Of a stretch of 64,000 bases of DNA, positions 32,500-44,319 are shown one piece after another. The position numbers and the translations under genes were made by a program. The notes under the pieces are model-generated. The model was not told where the DNA came from. It made no database searches and worked only from the letters and a program-made list of their open reading frames with translations. The first letter of the stretch is position 1; every line of letters starts with the position of its first letter. Source of the stretch: Oidiodendron maius Zn (taxonomy: Eukaryota; Ascomycota; Leotiomycetes; Myxotrichaceae); the NCBI GenBank assembly GCA_000827325.1, contig KN832889.1, positions 1-64,000 of the forward strand. Reading direction: 5' to 3'.

Positions 32500-33678
32500 T
32501 TAGGGAATTGGGGCATTATAGGTGGGACTTAACGTCTTTCTTAGAATGCTTCCGGGGTGTCCGGCGGAGTAATTAATAGCACCTTTGAGGCTATATAGCC
32601 GATTTCGGTCATCGAACTCTTCAGCAGGCTCTGCGGGCGGGTAGTTACGCAGATAGTGCCTTGTATATACTTTTGATCGAAAGACAGAACTGAACTCACA
32701 TCTCCAGTGCCCCAACTCCATTTCGTTGTGAGCAAAGTATGAACCGGCATCGAAGAGGAGAGTGTCACCGGTCTCCAAGTTGATACCCATGTTGCCTTCC
32801 CATAGATCACCATGAATTATACAAGGCTTGATTTGGCGACCTTCAGCCTGGATGGGGTCAAGGAGACGAGGTATGACCTTCCATGCGACCTGTTCCATGG
32901 CTCGTTCGAATTCAGGCCACGGGCCGTTTCTCTCCAAGTCCAGCCTACAAACACCAAGAAATAGCTTTCTATAGAAGACAGCCCAGCTCTCCTCCCAATC
33001 GACGATGTGAGCCCTATCACCATCGCAGGTTCGCACATGGAAGCCAAATTTGCCAGTAGGTGACTGGCTTGTCTTGTGCATCTCCGCAAGCCTGCTGGTG
33101 AATTCAACCGGATCCGGCGCGGTAGTCACATCCATGTCGACGAACTCGGAGAGGTAGAAATAAGTGGCTGGGTTCTGAACTTTGTACTTTCCGAATCCAA
33201 AAGGCTGAGGAATGAAATCCGGCATCAGCTCGTATATCACCTTGGATGACTCAAACTCGCCCTGAAGCATGATCCGGCCGGTCTCCCCATACGCAACCTT
33301 CGCGCGGATTTTGTCAAAACTGGGCTGGTCCTGCACACGACGAGGGAGAGGGGTTACCGACCTTTACGAAATAAGGCTTGTCAGTCCCATCTAGTTCCCG
33401 TGCCATGAGCCTGCCTGTGATTGTCCAGGCGCTCGTGCCAAAGTTCTCTACCGTCAGAAATGTAGTTCCTTTAGGCAGAGCTGGGGACAACGGTCAGCAA
33501 AGAGCACGGCGATTTAGCACGTATGCAACTTGTCTTCACCTTCAATAACTGCCTCATCCATTGGAAATACCCCATCGAGCAGAACAAGAATTTCTTTGAT
33601 GCTCGGCCGATTCTCCCTATCTGGCTCCGGTCCCGCAACGAGCGGTGTGGAGCTTCGGGCTTCCAGGCTGAGGGCCAT
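32500..33678 (-). CDS. Fructosamine/ketosamine kinase-like protein
   Basis: Three exons: 33678-33540, 33480-33362, 33297-32500, with introns of 59 and 64 nt; phases close at 351 residues. The N-lobe has LPKGTTFLTVENFGTSAWT and DGTDKPYFVKVAYGE (ATP-site Lys), then MLQGEFESSKVIYELMP. The C-lobe has the catalytic loop IIHGDLWEGNMG and the metal-binding LLFDAGSYFAHNEMELG, which together define the FN3K branch of aminoglycoside-phosphotransferase-fold kinases. Members phosphorylate ketosamines on glycated proteins or small molecules so that the sugar can be eliminated. I chose ATG 33678; an upstream TTG frame is not a start. It is divergent from the STAND gene. It is likely cytosolic and functional. 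Confidence 0.85.
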
Positions 33679-34274
33679 TTTTGAGCTCCGTCGGCGACGT
33701 TCCAGCGTCAACCTAATCCAATTCGGAGGTTCTCCAAACTATTTCCGACTATTAGGATGGGATGGGCGAGGCCACGAAATTCTTGCTCACAAGTTGGTTG
33801 TTGATGCGCTGAAATATGTCAAATAGGATGGGTTCCCCAGTATTTTGAGAGAGCGACGTGATTGAGAGGTCTTGCGGCGACTGGGCGTGCAGAAATGCTA
33901 GTGAACGGGCGTGGCGAAGCGGTGCAGGCCGATATCAAGCCCGGCGGCTATTGGTTGACTTTCAATAAAATTCGTGGAGCATCGCGAGGCACATCAATTA
34001 CCATTGGAGCAGCCTGTCGGCCACCGTGGCACTGCATGTGTTTGGAAGTTTCCCGCGAGCAAGGGGTAGGAGTCAGGGCGCTTAAAGTCGGGGGGTTTTC
34101 GGTGAAAACGCGGAGAACGTCGATCCTGAGGGAACGGATGATCGGATGTCACTGCTCTTGGAATTTCACCTCAGACCAAGGCCGTGAGGATTCTTGTGGT
34201 CACAGTTGGGTGGTTGGCTTAAGTCGTCCGCTGCACCGGCCCAGCCATACCAAGCGGACTTGTCGTAATCTTAC
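33679..34274. promoter_or_regulatory. Divergent promoter region, kinase / lipase-NACHT-WD40
   Basis: About 0.6 kb between two divergently transcribed genes. No coding sequence is supported here; small plus-strand frames (33530-33826, 33862-34278) show no domain. No specific binding site assigned. Confidence 0.4.
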
Positions 34275-37200
34275 ATGACTACGCCACGAATCCAATCATC
34301 ATGGTCTGTTCACGTCCTCACAGATTGGCACCTGTCTGTTAGCTGTGAAAGCCTGGCTAACTCACCCTTAACATATTGCAGTTTAAGAATCAATTCACCT
34401 TCCGCAGGAAACGGGGGGGCGTTCGAGACGACGATGCCAATGGAGAGACTCTGTCGCCGCCGAATCCTGACGATAACACGCTGTCCGAGTCGGTGAGAGG
34501 CCCATCACCGGGCGCCTACTCCCGGTACAGCAACGCGGACTCAATTGACCGCCAGTTCATTAACCCTACAGATATCGCCTCCCATGGAAGCGGGGCCAAA
34601 GATGTGTCCGACCAAGACCCTCTCGGCCTCAAGGTTATACATCGACCACTTGGAGACCGCAGAGTTGATATCATTTTCGTGCACGGGTTAGGAGGGAGCA
34701 GTCGCATGACGTGGTCTAAGAGCCGTAACCTTGACTTCTTCTGGCCGCTGAAGTTCTTGCCTCTCGAACCAGACATCAACGAAGCACGAATATTGACTTT
34801 TGGATACAATGCAAATTTTGGATTCAGAAGCGGCAAAACAAAAATGTCAGTCCTTGATTTCGCAAAGGATCTGTTGTACGATCTTAAGTATGCCAAAGAT
34901 GATTCTGTGCCTGAATTAGAAGACCTTGAGATGGGAGAGGAAAGTATCGCCGACGCTTTGGTCTTAATGTCAGACTAACGCAATCGTAGCGGCCTATTAT
35001 CTTCATTGTACATTCTATGGGTGGCCTTATTGTGAAAGAGGTACTGACTGCCAGCACATCACCTCTTCACATGTGGAGACAGTTAACTCATGATTTGACC
35101 ATTTATAGGCATACATGCAAGGCCAGAACGATCCGCTATACGAGAACATCGTCAAGGCGGTCTCATCTATCATTTTCCTTTCAACACCGCATCGTGGAAC
35201 AAACTTGGCTGAGATATTGAACCGCATCTTGCAGGTGTCATTCGTAACTAACCCAACGCAGTTTATTTCAGAGCTCGGAGCCGGTTCACAGACATTGCAA
35301 AAGCTCAATGAGCAATTCAGGCACGTCGCTCCAAAGCTGCAAATTGTCTCTTTCTACGAGACTCGGCCGACAACAATGTTTATGAAGACGCAAATAGTAT
35401 GTGACGTTGTCATGATAACTGACCAGCATGGAAGGGACTAATCATTGCAGCATAGATGGTTTTGGAGAAAGACTCATCAGTGCTGGGTTACCCTGGGGAG
35501 ATATCGAAGCCCCTCGATGCAGATCATCATGGAGTGTGCAAATACGAAAGCCCTGAGGATCCTAGATACATTACCGTTCGCAATGTTCTCAAGTCATTGG
35601 TCGGAAAAGCTAAGCCAAAAGGTAAGGGACTGTTGCTGGGCTACATTAAGAGTCGCAAAGGTATTAACTAGAATTCGACACAGAGAAATCACCAACAGAC
35701 GCTAGCCAGTCGTCAAAGTTCACTTTTGAAGAATATCTCTCAGTCACTGAATCACCAGATGCAGATTACAATTTCTTCCGCGATCGTTGGACGCGTGGCA
35801 CGTGCAACTGGATTCTCGGCGATGAAGCTTTTACTGCATGGATTGGCGATGCCCATCTCAAACCTCGAGTCTTATGGATCCACGGAAACGCTGCTAGCGG
35901 AAAATCAACGCTCTCTTCGTTCGTGATCGATCAATTGTTCAAGCTTGGGTTGCCTTGTCACTACTTTTTTATACGATTTATGGATCGGAAGAAGCGAGGA
36001 TTGAGCATGATGCTAAGATCCTTGGCATGTCAACTTGCAAATTCAACGCCAGCATATGCTGACAAACTTCGCCAGCTCGAGGCAGCTGCCACAGACCTCA
36101 AAACGGCAAATTATCTAGACATTTGGCAATGGTTGTACAAGCAGAGTCTTTTCCAGTTAGACATAAACGCCCCTCTGTACTGGGTCATTGATGGCGCCGA
36201 CGAAGCTGATAGTCCCGGTTCTGTAATAAGGCTTCTTTCCGAACTTCATCACACCAGTATTCCACTTCGCGTCCTTATTGTGAGTCGGAAAACCCACGAG
36301 ATCTCGTCAGCTTTCCAAAAGTTGGGGAAACAGATACACATGGAGACTGTTCGTACAGAAGGCAACCAGGAAGATTTCAGATCCTACATTGATCAAGAGA
36401 TGGACGTGGCAGGTGAAAATTTATATCGAGAGGAAGTAATCGCCCAACTTCTCGACCGGGCAAGGGGTAACTTCCTCTGGCTGCATCTAGCCGTACAGAA
36501 GGTAAATAAATGCCACGTCAAAGCGGACGTGGAAAAAGCACTTAAGGATCTTCCACCAGGGATGGAAGCCCTTTACAACCGAATGACCCTTTCTATGCAA
36601 TCAGAATCGACTACTAGTGATCGAAGACTTGGCCAAAATATTTTGGGCTGGGTAACTTGTGCTCAACGGCTCTTGAGTATCGAGGAGCTTAGTGATGCTT
36701 TGGGCAATGATGGTGTCCTTGAGATTCACAGAACGATAGGTGATTTATGTGGTGGTTTCGTTATCGTGGACCATGAAGGTAGGGTCGCCCTGATCCACGA
36801 AACAGCTCGGGAATATCTGATCAGAGGACCTGGCCCGGATCATCTATCCGTCATCGACAGCAAGTCCACAAATGATGCTCTACTAAAGAGGTGTATTACG
36901 CGCCTGACTGATCCGACACTTCGCAGCCAGGTCAACCGAAGCCAACCTCCAGCTTTACTCAACTATGCGACGAGTGCGTGGTTCATTCATCTTTCTCTAG
37001 CGTCAAATACAAATCCGGGTATCCTTGATACCGTGGTAAAGTTCTTACGAGGGCCTCATGTATTGACATGGATGAACATTGCTGCCAGACGGAAGGAGCT
37101 CAGAACCTTAGTGGCCGCTTCCCGCTACTTGACTAACGTCGTACTCAAGCTGAGGAGAATGACTGAAGATGAATACCTAGCACATCGTCAAGCTATTCAA

Positions 37201-39543
37201 GTCCTCGAAGGATGGGCTACAGATCTTGTCAAGATTGTCGGGAAGTTTGGAATCACTTTGAGGCAACATCCTGACTCAATTTACAAGCTGATCCCACCTT
37301 TCTGTCCTGAGGGTTCCATTATTTATCAGCAATTCGGTTTCAAGGAGAGCAGAGCCCTTTATGTATCTGGTTTCACCAGAAACACTTGGGATGACTGTCT
37401 AGCACGTTTATCACTGGACCAAGGTGTTGTAGCGTCCGCAGTTCTTGCTGCCGGAAGCCGCATTGTTGTGCTTACAAATATCCGGAAGACGAGCCAGATA
37501 ATCATCTACAATTCCGCTACCTTTGAAGAGCAACGCCGGATTACCCATCCTGAACGAGTTCTCACAATCCAAGTTAACAGGCTAGGTGACCTCCTGGTCA
37601 GCTACGGATATACGACTACAAAAGTATGGGATACAGCGACAGGGGACTGTATCAAGACAATCACGAATCCAGCGAAGCGTCCTCGACCGCATACCCTGCT
37701 TTTCGTTAATGAAAATAATGCAATACTTGTCGGTAATGAAGACAGATGCATTAGAACCTGCTCGCTCAACGATGATTCTGCAGAATGGGAGATCAAATCC
37801 CACATTAACGAACAAAGTTTGGGGGACACGACCGTTAACTTTCCCATGTGCTCGGCGCTCAGTCCTGATGGTACTATGATTGTATTTGGTTACCGTGCAC
37901 ATCCAGTTTCAGCTTGGGAATTAGACCCTCCAATGATGCTTGGACAGTGCAATATTGCACTGGATGCAACAGATATGACAATCCAGGACAACACCTGGGG
38001 CGAAGTCTTTCGACTCATTTGGCACCCGTTTAGCGGTGAGGTTCTTGGTTTGACCCAGGTTGGACTGCTGTTTAAATGGCATCCGTATGAAGGAGAGCCT
38101 AATGCAACTGTCCAGACTGGTGCAGATAATTTGACTATCAGCCGGGATGGTTCTCTCATCGCCACAGGTGACGCAGTTGGGACTATGAAGATATACGCCA
38201 CTGCAGATCTCTCATTATTATATCAACTTTCGTCTCAAGATCCTGTCCTTTATCTCTCATTCAGCACGGATTCTAGGCAGCTGTATGATACACGAGGGGT
38301 TTATGGCAATGTGTGGGAACCGAACACGTTGGTCCGGCTCGCCGATAGTTCTGAGTATGCTGATCACAGCAGTGATGCTCTGAGTGAGACAGAAAGTCTC
38401 ACCAAGCCCTCACTACATATAGAGCATCACTTTGGCAGGGTTGATAGCGTAATTGCGCTTTCTGGACAGTCAGTCGCTCCGCTTTACTGCTACGGTACAG
38501 AAGATGGCGTTGCTATCTTATGTGAAGTCGGTCGTGGCAAGGTCTGCGAGTTGGAAAGATTAGCGAGCTATATGTCTATCGAGCAAGTGGCATGGAGCGA
38601 AGATGGGCGGCTTGTCGCCCTAACGGATATCAGTGGAAGGCTTGCGATCAAAAGAGTCGCCAAAGCTAGTGATAATCGAGATGCCTGGACGGTCAAGCAT
38701 GAGTTTGACCTTGTGATCCCCCCAAACAAAGGACACATCAGTCAGGTTATCTTCCACCCCACTGGTAACAACCTGCTTGTAGCCACGTCCACAATGCTCT
38801 TCTCCATTAATGTCGACTCTCGAGTTCTAACTGAGGCGACACTCCCGGCAACAATATCGAAGGTAAAATGGATATGTCATCCGACAGTGGCTGATTACAT
38901 TTTGGGATTTGGCAATGCTCAATTGCGAGTCTTCAGCTGGATTAATCTTCAAGAAGTCGATATTCATACCTATTTCCCAGCCAGACTTGGGACGCCACCG
39001 AAGATTTTGGCACCATCAACTGCACACGAATTCAGAGGTAGTTTCCAGAGGGAGAGGGAGACGCTGGGGAGACTCATTTCCAACGTCGACTCGTCCCATG
39101 TTTTACTGGAAGTGTCACATTCCACAACGTCGGATCAAATTGAAAGTGAATACCTTGTGTTCGATATCGCAAACATGCAATTAGGCTCCGGTTCTGACCA
39201 GATGGACCGTGGCAACAAGGATTTACCGTACACGCTTTTACCGCAAGACATTGCATCTCGTATCCGAGAGCCACTGGCATTCTCATCGCGCAGGAGGCTT
39301 ATTTTCCTTGATGTTGAACGGTGGATATGTACCTGGCGGCTACCCACCTCGATTCCCGCGCGGTCGCAAATAGCGAAGGGATCGGAGTTGGGTAATGCAG
39401 GCATTGAACAGTTCTATTTCTTGCCGGGCGATTGGGCCACTGGTGATGAGGTCCATCTCTGTTCCGTCATGCCTGATGGAACTTTACTTTGCCCACGGAA
39501 TGGAGATGTGGCTACAGTTCAGTGCGCGAGGCTTCGAAAGTAG
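34275..39543 (+). CDS. STAND NTPase: lipase-like / NACHT / WD40 receptor, splice donor damaged
   Basis: Main exons are 34382-34939, 34990-35040, 35109-35396, 35456-35621, 35672-39543, in frame for about 1645 residues. The first exon with the ATG (probably 34275) is uncertain. The N-terminal alpha/beta hydrolase has VDIIFVHGLGGSSRMTW, the serine elbow IVHSMGGLIVKEAY, and STPHRGTNLAEILN (SesB/lipase-like). NACHT follows: VLWIHGNAASGKSTL (P-loop), YWVIDGADEADS (Walker B), ARGNFLWLHLAVQKV. The last 700 residues form irregular WD40-type beta blades (VWDTATGDCIKTI; CSALSPDGTMIVFGY). The intron 34940-34989 begins GAAAGT instead of GTAAGT, yet joins MGE to RPIIFIV exactly in frame. Predicted role is allorecognition or xenorecognition; it may be a recent pseudogene. 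Confidence 0.75.
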
Positions 39544-40003
39544 CATTTCAATATATTTCGGGACCTTTGGTTTGGCTCCGCAAGGGTTCCTTATTTGTAT
39601 TTATACATTGATAAAGCAATAAAGCGATAATTGTAAATATAGTTAAAGTGCTACCAATGGGATATATGACTCAAGATAGGATAGTACCAGCAAACCAGTA
39701 CAGATTGCCATACCTTTGTCAGGAACCTGTCAGTGCCCAAAGTAATCGAAACGCTCGACAGACAGCTGCCAGTTGGCTTCAGGGCATTTGTATTCAGTGC
39801 CGGGCCGGGCCAGGCCGAATAGCCATTGAAGGTACTTCGTACTGGCCGAAACCTTTGGTCGCGCTTAGCTGCAATGCGGAGGAGACTTGCTCCCAATACT
39901 AGTAAAGTGGGATGACATGTGTAACTGGCCCAGACTGTAGCCCGTCCTGTTCGGTATTTAGGCATCCAACTCCCGAATGCTGGGCTCGTAAGATACATCA
40001 ACA
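39544..40003. other. Gene-free stretch
   Basis: Between the STAND receptor and an MFS gene transcribed in the same direction. The minus frame 39651-40085 overlaps the MFS start and has no domain; it is treated as chance. Confidence 0.4.
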
Positions 40004-41527
40004 ATGGCGGAGTCCGAGAAGACCAGTACTGACAACGGCCACGGCTCGCAGAATAGGCAGGATTATTCGGTATTCTCAGCTGCACTGCGCACCTACCTAA
40101 CCTACTTTCTCGGCTTCATAATGATACTTTCAACATTGACCGCAACAATCTATTTCCCCTTGATTCCCTTACTGAGCACCCAGCTCTCTGTACCCATTCA
40201 ATCCATCAATCTCACTGTAACCGTCTACGCCATCTGTCAGGCACTTTCGCCCGCGCTCTTCGCCTCGATCGCCGACACCTTCGGCCGCCGTCCAATCATC
40301 CTCGGCCTCATTAGCCTGTACTCCTGTGCAAGTCTCGGCCTCGCCTTGAACCGTTCTAGTTACCCTGCGCTGGTGATGCTGAGAGCCCTCCAGAGCATCG
40401 GTGGCTCTGCAATCCCCCCTATTGCGTATGGAATCGTCGCTGATGTTGTGGTTGTTGCTGAGCGCGGGAAGATGCTGGGTCCTATGTTGTCCACTTGCAA
40501 TGCGATTTCGGCCGTTGGGCCAGTCATTGGCGGTGCGGTGGCTCTAGGTACGGGCGGCGTTACCTGGGTATTCTTAGCAATGCTTGTTGTTGCAGTAACA
40601 TGTCTGCTATTGGCTGGTTTCACGTTGCCGGAAACTGCCAGGTGTATTGTTGGAAACGGGAGCAAACCCGCCACCGGGGTTTGGAGGACATGGTGGTCAT
40701 TATACCAAGGAAGGCAAAAAAAATACGGCGAAAATGAAACCGATGGTGCTGCAGAGAGCGTCTCTCCATCCGACAGGAAGCGAGCATGGTCATTAATGAG
40801 CGCTTTCGCCTCCTATCGTATCGTTCTCCACCCAGATGCTGCTGCCGTTCTGTGGATGGTGGCTTCGTCGTATTCTGTCTACTACACCTTTCAAGTGGCA
40901 ATCCCGGTTATCTTCGATGAAGTCTACCAGTACAACGAACTGGAGATTGGACTAGCATTCCTACCGGGTCTGGTCGGAATGACGATTGGGGGAATCGTTG
41001 CTGGAAAGCTTCTGGACAGGAACTTCGCAGCCACTGCGAGAAAGTTTAACATCGGCGTTGAAAGCACGACAGGAAGCACCTTGAGGGACTTCCCCATCGA
41101 AACTGCGAGATACCGGAAGTGCCTTTTCTTTGTTCTAGCAGAAGTGATATTGGTTGTTGGATATGGCTGGATAGTGCATTTCCATGTGCACTCATCGGTT
41201 CCGATTATTATGCAGTTTTTCATATGCGGGCTATCGACCTTGTTGAGCCATACTTCCAGTGCTCTACTTGTCGATATCTTTCCAGGCAACAAGTCCAGCA
41301 CCGCATATGCGTCCGGCCAGATCATTAGATGCGGGCTTAGTGCTGCCTCAGCCGCTGTGCTACAACCTCTTGTTGATGCCGTTGGACGAGGCTGGTATTT
41401 CACCATTTTCGCCCTTTTTGTTGGCGCTACTGGTCTAGTCTCTGTCGTCATCAGTCGATTAAAAGGTATGCAATGGCGGCAAAAGAGATATGAAGCTTCC
41501 CGCAGCAAGAGACGTGAAGGAGTGTAA
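40004..41527 (+). CDS. MFS transporter, 12-TM DHA1 type
   Basis: Single exon, 507 residues. After a hydrophilic N-terminus come regularly spaced helices, with the DHA1 signatures SVPIQSINLTVTVYAICQAL (TM2 region), FASIADTFGRRPIILG (motif A between TM2 and TM3), VMLRALQSIGGSAIPPIAYG (motif B), and GPVIGGAVALGTGGVTWVFL (motif C, antiporter). A charged central loop (about residues 220-270) separates the two halves, and the second half contains GLAFLPGLVGMTIGGIVAGKLLDR. This set is typical of fungal Qdr/Dtr-like drug:proton antiporters in the plasma membrane. The substrate is unknown. It might export a product of the polyketide cluster 9 kb away, but intervening genes make that speculative. Confidence 0.85.
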   Translation: MAESEKTSTDNGHGSQNRQDYSVFSAALRTYLTYFLGFIMILSTLTATIYFPLIPLLSTQLSVPIQSINLTVTVYAICQALSPALFASIADTFGRRPIILGLISLYSCASLGLALNRSSYPALVMLRALQSIGGSAIPPIAYGIVADVVVVAERGKMLGPMLSTCNAISAVGPVIGGAVALGTGGVTWVFLAMLVVAVTCLLLAGFTLPETARCIVGNGSKPATGVWRTWWSLYQGRQKKYGENETDGAAESVSPSDRKRAWSLMSAFASYRIVLHPDAAAVLWMVASSYSVYYTFQVAIPVIFDEVYQYNELEIGLAFLPGLVGMTIGGIVAGKLLDRNFAATARKFNIGVESTTGSTLRDFPIETARYRKCLFFVLAEVILVVGYGWIVHFHVHSSVPIIMQFFICGLSTLLSHTSSALLVDIFPGNKSSTAYASGQIIRCGLSAASAAVLQPLVDAVGRGWYFTIFALFVGATGLVSVVISRLKGMQWRQKRYEASRSKRREGV

Positions 41528-43390
41528 CTGCGGGAGCAGCCGCTGCAAGGCAAGGTATAACAGGGATTAAGCAGAGAGGCACAAATAAACCCCTAGGAAC
41601 CCGATGCTCGCTCAAGTAATCTAGTCGAGCAATTGAATCGATGTGAGACAACTGCAATGGAAGCTAACTACATAATATTCGCTCTATTATGCCACTGACA
41701 ATGCGGCGTAGTAACCGCTTGTGCCAAGGTATATTGATGGTAGCCTAGGCAATAACAATCTAATTTTAGCTGGAGACTAAGTAAACTTGGCCTCAAATAG
41801 CCTATCTCCATTATCCACAAGGTTTCAAACCCAACTGCTGCCAGACCTCGCGGGCAATTAAGCCCGGATCGCGCTCTGAGAAGACCACATCCCTCTCAGA
41901 TGTACTGCTGCAGCCATTTTGCAGCGCGCTGCTTCAAGGATGCAGCATGTCGTGCAGCAGCGAGGAACTATCGCTCTCGATTGCGGTGGCAAGCTAAGCG
42001 ACCATGCCACTCGTCGATCAACCTGTTTCGACGGAATATCAACAGCCTCATCCAACCCTCTGCCTTACACGAGCCGGCAATAATCGATGCGCATAAATAG
42101 TTCCGCTTAGTCTCCTCATCAAAGGCGGCGAGCACTTTCGAAGTCGGTGTTTATCCCGCCTCAACTCGGAGGTACGCTCCAGCAGCTCTATAATAACTTA
42201 GCGGAACTTGATCTCGTGGATGGCTGTAGAATCAAATCGGACAAGACGTTGTAGTGCCATGAGCCAAGCAGAGATATGTGTCTATACGTCTTCATTGAAG
42301 GGATACTAGAAATTTTGCACTTGGTATCTAAAGAGCTAGAATTACTTTAATCGGTTAGTCTTTTGCTCAGGAACGTTATAGATCTAGCTTATACCTCTCT
42401 AGTATCTAGTCTTGCTAGAAGAAGATAATTCCAGTAGGATAATATCATTTATTACAGTTAATGTATCCTTATCGTTACTGATATAGCAGTCATTATAGGA
42501 TATTGCTACCTTTGATATAAGTCCAGTTCGCGAATATCTATAGCTACCTAAGCTTTAGTCAAATGCTACAATGCTTCTAGCCTGTAGCTAAGAGTATAAA
42601 TAGTCACTTATACTAATAATAGTAGTATCTATCTATAAAATAGTCTATAGAATTAGGGCTTTTATATAGGTATAGTTGCAAGAGATAGGTAGATTAGACA
42701 GGGGGAGGCTTACTTACAGTTGTAGGAGTATGAAATCTCGGGTTCCAGATGGCTATATAACCTAAGCGTAACTAACTAGCAGATATATATAGTACTTAAA
42801 CAAGAGGGGTCTAGTATATCTATTCCTTAAGAAGCAGCAAGGTGCTTATTATACTATATACTCTAGTATAACAGACCTAGATCCAGGCACTTTTAATTAT
42901 ATAGGGTCATGCTTATATTTTGCAGGTAAAAGAAGATAGTTTTGTATATCTAATAATAAAGAAACATATATATCTAGCTATCTCTAGATTAGCTTGTCTC
43001 CTTCTATAAACAATAGTGGAATATTCTGCCTAGCTGTTATCTCCAGTACTAACTAACTAGACAGATCCAATCGGGCATTTATTAGGCGAAATTATATTTA
43101 TATATAGTAGAAGAAAGGCTATATAAAGACAAATAGTTTAAAACAAGTAATAACAGAATATAAACGTATATATAAAGGACCAGCTCTAGATTAACCCCTA
43201 CTTCTAAATAATAGTGTAGAGTATAGCCTTATCTAAAGCAGCTAGTTATATATACTACTAATATAGTATCTACTATAGAACTATCTTACTAGAGCCTAGG
43301 GCAATATTAATATTAATCTACAAGAAAGTAAGAGTAAGTACAAGTTGCTAAGAGAGATTCTGGTAAATCTATATCTAGTGCCTATTAAAT
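41528..43390. repeat. TpA-rich, RIP-like gene desert
   Basis: No gene is supported for 1.86 kb. 42110-43390 is dense in TA, CTA and TAG steps and stop codons in all frames, with few CpA or TpG dinucleotides by eye, as in RIP-degraded repeats. 41820-42100 is GC-richer, with a short minus frame that I cannot assign. The identity of the original repeat is not recoverable by eye. Confidence 0.55.
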
Positions 43391-44218
43391 TTAGCTGCGA
43401 CCAAGTCTTTCAGGTCTAACTAAACAACAGTAAGAGTGAATAGATATCGTTATGCTCTCCCTCCTGCTTATCGCTTGGTGTGATGGGGGCGAGGAGCCGG
43501 GACCGTCCGGTAGTATGGCTAGCTGTGGATGGGGCCAAGAGCTGCAACGGCGAGCGATCTTGCCCGGCCATTCTTTATCCCGGGTCTCAAGAGATGGTTC
43601 GTTGTCCAGCTCAAAGGACGTCTCGCTACATGCGTCCTCATAAGAAGCCGAAATATCGACTGCCGTCGCTACACCAAGGGATCTTAGCTCCATAGCATCC
43701 AAGCCTAGGAGCTGTGCTTCTACAAGCTTTATGTCGTGTTCGAGATCCCCGAGCGTAGGTTTTACAAATAGTAAACGGCCCTCGCAAGCACCGACGGCCG
43801 ACAGGCTCGGACTACTAGGAGGTGTAGCTGGCTGCGCGTTGACACGTTCCATAGTGCGTTTGGGAATTTCCCTGATGATGCTTAGCAACAACTTGAGATG
43901 TCCGAGCATCAAATGGTCTAGGTCGCTGGGGTGATATAGCTTGATGTTAGGGTTGCTCTTGATATCTTCCCATACTTGCCGAGTCTCCTCCGTGCGTCAA
44001 GTACTCCATTTAGTTGCGAGCGATGATATGATACTTGCCATATGGAAAGCGCTTCCATTTGCCCGATGTAGCATCCGGTCAGACGGCTCACTGTGTGTGG
44101 TAGGTTTGTTAATCTTGGGAACCCAATCTATCCAATCTCTCGTTGGGGTAAGGAGTGGCGGCTGTTGTCTCGTCAGTGAGACCTGAAATCTCATACGTTG
44201 TAGCGATGCCAGACTCAA
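43391..44218 (-). pseudogene. Unrecognised protein frame with one internal TGA
   Basis: A single frame from ATG 44218 to a stop at 43391 (276 codons) is interrupted only by TGA at 43997-43999, between SLATKWST and RTEETRQVWEDIKSNPNIK. Coding-like sequence continues on both sides in the same frame (LDHLMLGHLKLLLSIIREIP; TLGDLEHDIKLVEAQLLGLD), so this is probably CGA to TGA. No family is recognised; the helical N-terminal part recalls fungal prion-inhibition/HeLo-type proteins, but this is weak. The 3' end abuts the RIP-like desert, and the stop is of the type RIP produces. Confidence 0.45.
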
Positions 44219-44319
44219 GAACTCATAAAGGATGTTAAAATTCCATCAAATTTGTCCCTTCTGAATCTGTATGTTTAAACCCCCGATTTTTTCATCGCCC
44301 CTTCGACTCCGCATCTAGT

